Of a stretch of 64,000 nt of DNA, positions 1 through 8,326 are shown piece by piece (position 1 is the stretch's first letter; each line of letters starts with the position of its first letter). The DNA is from Schizochytrium sp. CCTCC M209059 (lineage: Eukaryota > Sar > Bigyra > Thraustochytrida > Thraustochytriidae). The translations under genes and the position numbers were made by a program. Under the pieces are notes generated by a model. That model was not told the origin of the DNA and searched no databases. It saw only the letters and a list, made by a program, of their open reading frames with translations. Location of the stretch: NCBI GenBank assembly GCA_000818945.1, contig KN805373.1:310001-374000 (forward strand), in the 5' to 3' direction.

Positions 1-2173
1 TTTTATCTATCAAAAGTGATGTATACCTAATGCATTCGCGAGTAAGCTTAGTACTAGGCTATTCGTCTTCCATTGGAGATGCGAAAGCGAGCGACATGCA
101 GCGCGACGCAACATGATGAAGCGCCGGAAGAGGCTCGACCGGCCCTTGTTGACCTTATTGAAAAGGGTTGGCGAGTCAGAGCTTCGATGCTTCTCTCAAA
201 TCCGATCTTCTTTCTCGAATTCGCTGGAATCTAAACAAATGAGAAGTAAAAAGCCTCTGCCAACGCTGCCATTTATGACCAGCCAATCAAAGGCCCACGA
301 CACATGGCGAGTCAGGCAGTCGTCGTGCGACCCCGAACGAGCAACAAGCCAAGGCAAGTTGTAGCCGATTAAAATCGAAGTCTACAAAAGCAAGTCTCGT
401 CCCAGGCACCACGCAGACGCAGACACTGATGACAAGATCAAACAGCCCTCTATTCGAAAAAACGACTCGCTCCTCAAGACATCCCAAGATGCGCACTCAT
501 AGCCTGCAGCAGGCTACACTCCAGCCAGCCAGCCAGCCAACCAGCCAACCAGCCAGTCAGTCAGGCTGTCGCTCTTCAGGCCTGTCCGCGCCTGTGGTAT
601 ACATACATAACAACCACGAAGAAATAGAAACGGCCTAGTACTGCTTGCTCCGCCCCTGCCGCCGCTGGTCCGGGTGGCTGGACCAGGGGACAACGGCAAC
701 AACGACGGCAGCGATAGCGGCTGCTCGCTACTGCGAGCCCAGATCGGCTGGGATGGCAGCGGCCAGTTGTAGGCTTGCGGAATGGCAGCAGAACAGGTGC
801 GCGCGTGTAGTATAGCACTGCCATAAGAAAAAAAAAATTGTTGCTTCTTCATTCCTGGAGCGGAGTCTCAACTCCGTTTGGTTCCGATCGGGCGCGATAA
901 ACAAGTATGGTGTGGGGTGCAAAGGCAGATACGAAGTGTGTGAACTGTGTGTATGTGTGTGGGACGCCACACTCCTACGCCCATGGTCGCAGCAGCAACC
1001 ATGGCAAGCAGCAGCAGACGCCATCGCCGCTCTGTCGCCCGCGATTATCGAAGTCCAGGCCGCCCCTTTGAATTTCCTTTCTTCCTTTCTTTCGTTGGTC
1101 GGTCGGTCGGTCGGTCGGTCGGTTGGTCGGTCGGCCGGTCAGCGTGCGACGAAACCGTGTACGTAGGTAGGTAATGTGAGGCGGCACATGAATAGTGCCG
1201 CAAGGAGGCTTTTATCCATTCTGGATTCTACCAGCCAGCCAGGAAGAGGTATATTAAGCTCATGTTAGGCCATAGCGTGCCCTCGGCCCGCGGAAAAAAA
1301 AAAAACTGCAATAGCAGGGAAGAAAGCGCTGCAAAACTAACGATCTTTATACCTTCTGAATTGCAAGATGCTGGGTTCCGGTCTTCTCAGCGTGCGGCGT
1401 CTCCGGTCTTGAGGCAAGCTTCAGCAAACGAGGGTCCTCCAGCGGCAGGTAAGCAGGCAGACAAGAAGGCAAGCAGAAAGTTTATGCTTGGCCGGTCGCT
1501 GGAAAGTGGAGAATTTGGCAACATGGAAGACGCATGAAGATGAGGCACAAAGTAAAAAGTATTCACGACAAATTGGCCTACTACCGGGGACGCACTCGAT
1601 TGTCATCAAGGAAGAGTCTAGATTGAGCGGCAAGCTGCCGGGACGTGCACAAATCACAAAGCCGCGACTCGACACTCGATTTAGAACAAGTCTCATTCCT
1701 TTTCGTTGAAAAAATTGAGAGACACGGCCAAGGTGCATATGAAGCAAAGGCTCATTTCCTTCGACGACAATGGATGGATCCCTCGCAAGAGGCATGAGAC
1801 GATGAGCAATCATTTCAATCAAAGATTTTTTGCAAGATCAAGCGAAGAAGCGACCGTCAAGAACCTATCTCTCAAAATTGCCACAATCAACCCGATAGAA
1901 CAGCCATATGATCTGACATGCGAAAGCTTGAAACGTACGACAAGACGATGGATGAGCAACCATTTTAATCAAAAGCTTCTTGCAAGATCAAACGAAGAAG
2001 CGACCGTCAAGAAACCATTTCCTAAGACTGCCACAATCATCCCGAGAGAACAATACTATGATCTTATAGGAGAAGGCATCACGCCACCCGTCATGCATCA
2101 GAAATTCGACGCCGGGCATACCCCAGCAAACAGTGAGGATTCAAGTTTCTCAAATACATAGAATTGATGGCAA
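1..2173. other. Gene-poor, repeat-rich left end
   Basis: I see no convincing gene here. Open frames are short, overlap on both strands and match no family I recognise. The stretch holds CAGC/CAAC-type tandem repeats near 516-562, a TGTG-rich tract near 940-960, a GGTC tandem repeat near 1097-1140, short A-runs, and a diverged direct repeat at about 1800-2090. It lies downstream of the minus-strand oxygenase gene, so part of it may be that gene's 3' flank. Confidence 0.5.
1800..2090. repeat. Two-copy direct repeat, period about 150 bp
   Basis: The segment starting near 1801 recurs near 1951. Both copies carry gatgagcaa followed by cattt, then tgcaagatca, gaagaagcgaccgtcaaga, tgccacaatca and a closing tatgatct. 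The period is 150 bp, a multiple of three, so a plus-strand frame from the ATG at 1739 to the stop at 2161 (140 codons) reads through both copies and gives two similar 50-residue units containing SNHFNQ and EEATVK. Many differences change amino acids and no domain is recognisable, so this may be a duplicated non-coding segment or a lineage-specific small gene. Confidence 0.6.
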
Positions 2174-3277
2174 TTACCGCGACGTATCGTGCTTAGGGAT
2201 CGAGTTGGCAAAATTTGCCAGCTCAATCGCTTCAACAAAGGGTTTTCGTCCTCCAGGTACGGCAAAACCTTGCCACTCTGCATACGAAGCGATCATGCGA
2301 CGCATAAGCCAATCTCCAAAAAGTGGCGCATCGTGCGGAAGATCTTGGTCGACCGAAGTCCGATTACTGTCCAAGAGTCCCCGCGGAATTGCAGCAGAAT
2401 ACTTTGGCTCCAGAAACATGGGCGAAGAAAAACGCTCCGTACTAATGTCCAGCACTCGATGAAATGTTGCCTTGAGGCGGTAGTTGGTCAACCGGGCGAA
2501 AAGGTCGCCTAAATTGACCACCAACGTATCGCGAATGGGCGCAACGCTTCGGTACTCACCGTCTATATATACTTGCAGGCCCGGATACTCAAAGGTCGCC
2601 AGCAGCGTCAGAATGCCCGAGTCTGCGTTTACTGGGGTCGTCAGTCTCAATTTCTCTGGGCCAAGCTGCGAGCTGTCCACCAGGCCGCTTGCTCGAGGCG
2701 CATAATGAATGGTTTGCAGCGTTGTCAGCGTCGCGCCCTCAAACCACGGGTCGAAAAAGGCCGCCGGCTTCCCGAGACCCAGCGCAAGCAGACGCAGTAC
2801 GCGCAGTGCGGCCGCGAACCATGCCTGTTGTGTCTTGCAAAAACTCTCCTTGATCCACTGCAGCTCCTGCGCATCCGGAAACGGCGTATCCTCATACAAA
2901 GGCAAGGCAACCTCTTGTGCGTCCATGGGTCCGACAGGGAATCCTTGATCAAAGAACTCCTTGTGCAAGGCATCATTCGGCTTGAATGGCTGGTACCCCC
3001 GGTACACGTTCGAGTGTGTTGGCTCATCCTTTTGTAGATACATATCATGCTTGACGCTCGCCGGCAGCTCGTGCAGCGCCTTGCATGCGTCAAGGTATAC
3101 TTCCTCCTCATACCCAGGGACTTGGGTGAGCACGAGAAAGCCAATCGTCTCCATTTGCCCGATCAGCTCTCGCGCGATTGCTGTGTCGTCCTCGCGCCTC
3201 ATATCGATTGCGTGCAGGTTCATAAATTCCCAGCGTTCATCGGTGGCATCATCATTAGCAGCACCGCTGATCATCAT
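2174..3277 (-). CDS. Isopenicillin N synthase-like 2-oxoglutarate/Fe(II) dioxygenase family protein
   Basis: This encodes about 367 residues from the first ATG (3277); the frame is open further upstream but without an ATG. The N-terminal DIOX_N-like part includes IGFLVLTQVPGYEEEVY, and the C-terminal double-stranded beta-helix includes GILTLLATFEYPGLQV and VVNLGDLFARLTNYRLKAT. Family members oxidise small molecules using iron and 2-oxoglutarate. The distal histidine (about H273, in TFHRV) and the 2-oxoglutarate-binding R-x-S (about R282-F-S284) are present. The first metal ligand of the H-x-D motif is asparagine (N217-A-D219, codon AAC), so the usual facial triad is incomplete. The protein may be inactive or use a modified metal site. 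The substrate is unknown. It is transcribed divergently from the CBL-CGS gene, about 1.6 kb away. Confidence 0.85.
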   Translation of the reverse strand: MMISGAANDDATDERWEFMNLHAIDMRREDDTAIARELIGQMETIGFLVLTQVPGYEEEVYLDACKALHELPASVKHDMYLQKDEPTHSNVYRGYQPFKPNDALHKEFFDQGFPVGPMDAQEVALPLYEDTPFPDAQELQWIKESFCKTQQAWFAAALRVLRLLALGLGKPAAFFDPWFEGATLTTLQTIHYAPRASGLVDSSQLGPEKLRLTTPVNADSGILTLLATFEYPGLQVYIDGEYRSVAPIRDTLVVNLGDLFARLTNYRLKATFHRVLDISTERFSSPMFLEPKYSAAIPRGLLDSNRTSVDQDLPHDAPLFGDWLMRRMIASYAEWQGFAVPGGRKPFVEAIELANFANSIPKHDTSR

Positions 3278-4875
3278 CGTGGTCCTCGCTCTGCTTGCGG
3301 CGCTGTAGGCTATGCCTAGAATGGACGCGAATCGAGACTGCGTGCGAGACAGGCGAGGCCCGCTCGCCTTGCTTCTAAACCAATTTAGAGAGCAAGCTTG
3401 CTCACTACAAGGATGGGACGATTCTTGGCCTCGTGCCAGGCTGCAGCCCAGGCTGCCGCAGCCTGCTGTTGTTGCAAAAGATCCAGCACAGGAACTTAAT
3501 ACATTGATCGCAACAAGGGCTTCCGCGCTGGAAAAGCCACTGTCGCCAAGTCGGGCTTGCGCGAAGTTCCGACGACTGGCAGCCGCCTCTTCTTCTCTTG
3601 TTGGCCAGCTGCCGCAAGCGTGGCTATCATACTGCCCACCTGCTCGACCCACGTCGAGTGCGAGGCGTCTCCACTCATCTCCATCTCAAGTCATCTCCAT
3701 CGTCATGACGTTAGCGCAAGCGGACCTGTCGAGCCACGGAGTCCCCGCGCGACGTCTCGCCTCGCGCTGATCAGTCGCTGGCGATCGAGAGCCAAGTCGG
3801 AGCCCCGTCCCGGTCTGCCTTGCGCCGGCAGCCCTTGCTCCAGCTTGCAGGAGCGGAGCGTCTTGCGGGCCACGCGCCGCGCCAAGCTGCTCGCCCGCGC
3901 CCTGGGCCCTCATCTCCTCATCCGCGGCCCTACGCCATTCCCCCCGCGCAAGCTATTCTGCGCCCTGCGCGACGCCGCTCTGCGCGCCGCAGGCTCTGCG
4001 CGCCAGGCTCTCGCGCAGAGCGCCTCTCCGCGCGCGCGCTCGAGCGGCGTCTGCCGCGCCGCCATGCGAGTCTTCGCCCTCGCCGGTCCGGGTCTCTTCG
4101 TCCTCACGCGCTCTCTCGACTCGTTCGTGCATCGCCGCACGCGCCGCGCCAGTCGAGGCGACGCGGGGCTCGAGGAAGCCGCAGCGGCGGAAGCGTCGCC
4201 GAATGGCGCCGGGCCGAGCTTGCTGCCAGCTGTAGGACGAGCTCGCCGTGCAGCCGCGGCGAGGAGAGGCTTTTGTGCGTGCAGCGCGGCCAGCGTAGCG
4301 AGCGGCCCCGACTTCTCACTCTCGCCCTCGCCGAGACCGCCGCCGCCGAGGCCGTCATCTCGCCTCCACATCCGGCCTCCGAATGCTGCGGCGCTGCGAC
4401 CACTGGCCTCGCTCGTCACCGCGCTGCCCGTCGAGCGTGTCGTGCCTGTTCCTGTGCGTGGGCTTGTTTCCCTGCCTGTGCTTGAGAGCGTGAACGGCCT
4501 TGTGCTTGTGCTCATGCTTGTGCGCATGCTAGTCCGCATGCTTGTGCTCATGCTTGTGCTCATGCTTGTGCGCATGCTCGTGCTGATGCTTGTGCTGATG
4601 CTTGTACTGATGCTTGCGCTGATGCTTGCGCCTGTGCTTGCGTCTGTGCTTGTGCTGATGCTTGTGCTGATGCTTGTGCTGATGCTTGTACTGATGCTTG
4701 CGCCTGTGCTTACGCCAGCGCTTGCGCCTAGGCCTAGGCTTTCAGCTGTCATCATGATGAATATTTCTGGGCCTGAGGTGCTCTGAGGTGCTCTTCGGCG
4801 CTCTTCGGTGCTCCTCGCGGAGGGCGAGTAAAGCCGCAACAGCGGGGGCCGGCGAGGAGGAGCAGGAGGAGTGCG
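3278..4875. promoter_or_regulatory. Divergent intergenic region between the oxygenase and CBL-CGS genes
   Basis: This 1.6 kb gap separates two divergent genes and should hold both promoters. Long open frames exist on both strands but look like by-products of GC-rich low-complexity sequence. It contains a GC-rich block (about 3800-4400) and the 12-bp minisatellite described separately. Just after the minisatellite sits a CCTAGGCCTAGG palindrome at about 4728-4740, then GGTGCTC-type short repeats to 4815. Confidence 0.5.
4495..4738. repeat. 12-bp minisatellite, about 20 units
   Basis: Tandem units of 12 bp with consensus near ctgatgcttgtg and variants ctcatgcttgtg, cgcatgcttgtg and cctgtgcttgcg run without interruption. 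Because the unit is a multiple of three it keeps frames open on both strands, giving spurious peptides rich in L/M/V on the plus strand and S/T/I on the minus strand. It ends about 140 bp upstream of the CBL-CGS start codon. Confidence 0.9.
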
Positions 4876-7800
4876 ATGCGCGCGCTGCGTCAGGTACGGC
4901 ACCGCAGAGGCGGTCGAGGCGTGCTGGAGGCGGCGAAGGAGCCTTTGGGCGCGAGGCGACGCGCGATGGATCTCGCGGGCGCCGCGGGAATGAGCAAGAC
5001 GCCCTGGTGGCCAGCGCGGTCCAGGTGCCTCGCGACGCGCGCGAGTAGCAGCAGCAGCAGCGGCGCCGGCGGCGCCGGCGCCGCGGGAGGAAGCGAGCCG
5101 CACGCGAATGGCGAGCCGAACGGGACGGACGCCGCGGCAGACGGCGCGGCGGCACCGTCGCCTCCCGTCGCCAAGAGCAAGCGCGTTAAGGCGTATGACA
5201 TCGCCACCAAGGTGGCCTCCTTTGGCAGCGGCAGCCGCAAGGACCCCACGGGCACCGTGAACGTGCCCATCTTTCAGACAGCGACCTTTGACTGCCGCGA
5301 ACAGAGCCAATATGACTACACGCGCAGCGGCAACCCGACGCGCCACGCGCTCGAAGAGCTCTGCGGCTCCCTCGAAGGCACCGACGCACGCTCTTTCGCC
5401 TTCACCTCGGGTATGGCCGCCCTCACGGCGGTCACCCGCCTCGTCAAGCCGGGCGACACCATCCTGGCATGTCAGGACATCTACGGCGGCATGCACCGTC
5501 TTCTCATGAACTGCGCAAAAATCAGTGGCATCAAGATTAATTTTGTAGAAACCTGGGAGCTCGACCAGGTCGAAAAGGCCTTCGCGGAAGAGGGCCATCG
5601 CATCAAACTCGTCTGTCTTGAGTCCCCGACGAACCCGCAAATGCGCGTCAGCGACATTCAGGCCATCTCGCGCATTGCCCGCGCGCATGACGCCATTGTT
5701 TGCGTCGACAACAGCATCATGTCCCCGCTCCTCATGCAGCCTCTTACGCTCGGAGCCGACATCGTTGTGCACTCGGCCACAAAGTTCATGTCCGGTCATT
5801 CCGATGTCATGGCCGGCATCGTCACTTGTAAGAACAAGGAGCTTGCCGACAGGATCGCCTTTGTGCAAAACGCCGAGGGCAGTGGCCTTGCGCCCTTTGA
5901 CTCCTGGCTCGTTCTCCGTGGCCTCAAGACCATGGCGCTTCGCGTCGCTGCTGCGCAAAAGAACGCCCTTCTCGTCTACGAGTTCCTCATCCGTCACCCG
6001 GATGTTGTCGCCGTCAACTACCTCAAGCCCCTTCACGAGGAGTATCTTCAGGTTGACGCTGCGCTCGAAGAGCAAAAGCGAAGTGTCGCCAACCCGAATT
6101 GGCGCCAAGAGACCCATACTCACTTTGAACAGGCCACTGGCGGTGGCGCTCTGCTGAGCTTTGAGATGCGCGACGCAGTCACCTCGCAGGCCCTCATTCA
6201 GAATCTTGCGCTCTTCAAGAACACCGTCAGCTTTGGATCATGCAGCTCGCTCGCAGAGATCCCCGCAGAAATGTCTCATGCCAGTATTCCTGCCGAAATG
6301 CAGACCATGTCGCCCGCACTCGTTCGCCTCTCGATTGGTATCGAGGACAGCGACGACCTGATTGCCGACCTCAGCAGTGCCATCGCTGCAGCCACCTGCT
6401 CCAACGGCTACAAGCTGCAGCGTACGGCCAGCTATGGATCCTTCCCCCTAGGCCAAAGCCTTCCTCCCAAGGATGACCACGCTGTTGGCGTGTCCATGCC
6501 TTCGTGGGACGATGTGGTTCGCTATGAGGAGGGCGACCCCAACGTACATGCCCAGCTCTCTGCCGGCTACCCGCGCTTCGTCTTTCTCCACGCTGTCAAG
6601 CAGCTCTTTGCCAAAGCCGAGGAACTCTTCGCGCACCCCAACGAGCGCGCCATGGTTCTCCCCAGCGCGCGCATTGCCCTTCGCTTCCAGGCCTTTCTCG
6701 GCAGCAAGCAGGTCGACTTGCACGATTGCTTCGCACACGGTGCCTTTGCCGCCACCTTCCCCGAAGAGCTCATGCCTCAAGCGAAAAGGTTCTGGCAGCA
6801 CTCGGGTGAGATCATCTCCAGTCGCCAGGCCGCCGCCGTCCTCGACGTCATCGACCGTACCTGCTTTGAAAACGCACGTACGCGCGGCAAGCGCGAGGTC
6901 CGCAAGGCGCAAACGCTTGACAAGGCTGAAGCCCCCGACGCTCGCATGCCTCCCTCGACTCCTCATTCGGCCAAACAAGCCGACTACTCCTCTCGCGAGG
7001 CCCTGCTAAAGCGTATCGGATCCATCATGCACGAAAACCCGCGCAACGTCTATCTTTTCCCCACGGGAATGGCTGCAATTGCATCCACGCAGCGCCTGCT
7101 TAAACTGTCTTCGCAATGGGAGGAGAAGCCTCTCCGCACAGTCGTCTTTGGCTTCCCTTACTTGGACACCCTCAAGTTGGCCCAGCTCGAGTCTTCGCTC
7201 GGCTCTGGCTGCACCTTTTTCGGCCGCGGCGACGAGGCCGACTTTCAAAACCTCCGCAAGCTCCTCGAGACGGAGCGTATTTCAGGTCTCTTTTGCGAGT
7301 TCCCTTCTAACCCATTGCTCATGGCCCCTGATCTGGCGCGCCTGCGCGGTCTCGCTGACGAATTTGGCTTCGCGCTTATTGTTGACGATTCCGTCGTTGG
7401 ATCCAGCAACGTTGACCTCACGGGCCCCGGTGGCGCGGATATCATTTGCACTTCGCTCACCAAACAGTTCTCCGGCTCGGGCAACGTCATGGGTGGATCA
7501 CTTGTGCTCAACTCAGAGGGCCCGCTGTATGGCGTCCTCAAGAGCCGCATTGACCATGACCACGAAGAGAATCTCTGGTACGAGGATGCTCAGGTCCTCC
7601 TCAAGGCTTGCGCCGATCTCGAGGCTCGCGTAGCGCAGACAAATGCCACGACAATCACGCTTATCGACCATCTTTCCAAGTCGCCCCACGTCAAGAAGAT
7701 TTACCATCCGTCTTGCGTCAGCACAGAGCTTTACGATCGGTACAAGCGCGACGTCCCGCACGCCGGTTATGGTTCGCTCTTCTCTGTGGTTTTCAAGAAC

Positions 7801-8034
7801 CCGCAACATGCGCAGCGCTTTTACAACAAGCTGCAAATTCCCAAATCTCCGGGTTTCGGCACCAACTTCTCCATGACCTGCCCATACACTGTCATTGCTC
7901 ACTACAACGAGCTCGAGTGGGCTGCCGAGTTTGGCGTTGACGAGAGTCTTATTCGCATCTGGATCGGTATGGAAGATCCTCGTGAGCTTGTGGCAAAGTT
8001 CGACGCCGCGCTTGACTCATGCTGCGATCTCTAA
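4876..8034 (+). CDS. Bifunctional cystathionine beta-lyase / fungal-type cystathionine gamma-synthase fusion
   Basis: One open frame of 1052 residues joins two PLP-dependent Cys/Met-metabolism enzymes. Residues about 1-90 are basic and Ser/Gly-rich, perhaps an organelle-targeting leader; starts at M31 or M39 are possible. Residues about 95-510 match plant-type cystathionine beta-lyase: YDYTRSGNPTRHALE, FTSGMAAL, CLESPTNPQ, DNSIMSPLL and the PLP-lysine motif SATKFMSGHSDVMAG (about K303). Residues about 545-1052 match the STR2/Met-7 class of fungal cystathionine gamma-synthase: VSMPSWDDVVRYEEGDP, AGYPRFV, FCEFPSNPLL, DDSVVGSSNVDL and SLTKQFSGSGNVMGGS (about K863). CGS makes cystathionine from cysteine and an activated homoserine; CBL cleaves it to homocysteine, pyruvate and ammonia. 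The fusion therefore places two consecutive methionine-pathway steps on one chain, in reverse of pathway order. Both lysines and the surrounding motifs are intact. No intron is apparent. Confidence 0.93.
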   Translation: MRALRQVRHRRGGRGVLEAAKEPLGARRRAMDLAGAAGMSKTPWWPARSRCLATRASSSSSSGAGGAGAAGGSEPHANGEPNGTDAAADGAAAPSPPVAKSKRVKAYDIATKVASFGSGSRKDPTGTVNVPIFQTATFDCREQSQYDYTRSGNPTRHALEELCGSLEGTDARSFAFTSGMAALTAVTRLVKPGDTILACQDIYGGMHRLLMNCAKISGIKINFVETWELDQVEKAFAEEGHRIKLVCLESPTNPQMRVSDIQAISRIARAHDAIVCVDNSIMSPLLMQPLTLGADIVVHSATKFMSGHSDVMAGIVTCKNKELADRIAFVQNAEGSGLAPFDSWLVLRGLKTMALRVAAAQKNALLVYEFLIRHPDVVAVNYLKPLHEEYLQVDAALEEQKRSVANPNWRQETHTHFEQATGGGALLSFEMRDAVTSQALIQNLALFKNTVSFGSCSSLAEIPAEMSHASIPAEMQTMSPALVRLSIGIEDSDDLIADLSSAIAAATCSNGYKLQRTASYGSFPLGQSLPPKDDHAVGVSMPSWDDVVRYEEGDPNVHAQLSAGYPRFVFLHAVKQLFAKAEELFAHPNERAMVLPSARIALRFQAFLGSKQVDLHDCFAHGAFAATFPEELMPQAKRFWQHSGEIISSRQAAAVLDVIDRTCFENARTRGKREVRKAQTLDKAEAPDARMPPSTPHSAKQADYSSREALLKRIGSIMHENPRNVYLFPTGMAAIASTQRLLKLSSQWEEKPLRTVVFGFPYLDTLKLAQLESSLGSGCTFFGRGDEADFQNLRKLLETERISGLFCEFPSNPLLMAPDLARLRGLADEFGFALIVDDSVVGSSNVDLTGPGGADIICTSLTKQFSGSGNVMGGSLVLNSEGPLYGVLKSRIDHDHEENLWYEDAQVLLKACADLEARVAQTNATTITLIDHLSKSPHVKKIYHPSCVSTELYDRYKRDVPHAGYGSLFSVVFKNPQHAQRFYNKLQIPKSPGFGTNFSMTCPYTVIAHYNELEWAAEFGVDESLIRIWIGMEDPRELVAKFDAALDSCCDL

Positions 8035-8326
8035 AAGAGAAATAACTAACCTTCCCCAGTTGTCCCTCTCACGGACAAGAAAAAATTAATGAATAGAAGA
8101 AGGGTGTCTGCTAGGAAAGAACTCACGTGAATTTCGGCGGGCCGTAGCGCCTGTCCCCGCGAGACTCATATAAAATGCAAGTCAAGATTAGTCACCCCTT
8201 CACCATATAGAAATGATTCAGTACGACTCCGTCTATCAGACAGTCAGACAGTCAGACAGTAAAAAGAACAAAAAAACAAAACACAAAAAACGAAAAGATA
8301 GAAAGGAAAGGAACAACAGATCATAA

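Noticed and set aside
3557..4786. 409-codon plus-strand frame with long V/L/M repeats resembling a membrane protein
   Set aside because: The apparent hydrophobic repeat is a translation of the 12-bp minisatellite; the rest is Arg/Pro/Ala low complexity.
3910..6123. 737-codon minus-strand frame antisense to the CBL-CGS gene
   Set aside because: It overlaps well-conserved plus-strand coding sequence and reads through the minisatellite; its residues show no domain. High GC content removes stop codons from the opposite strand.
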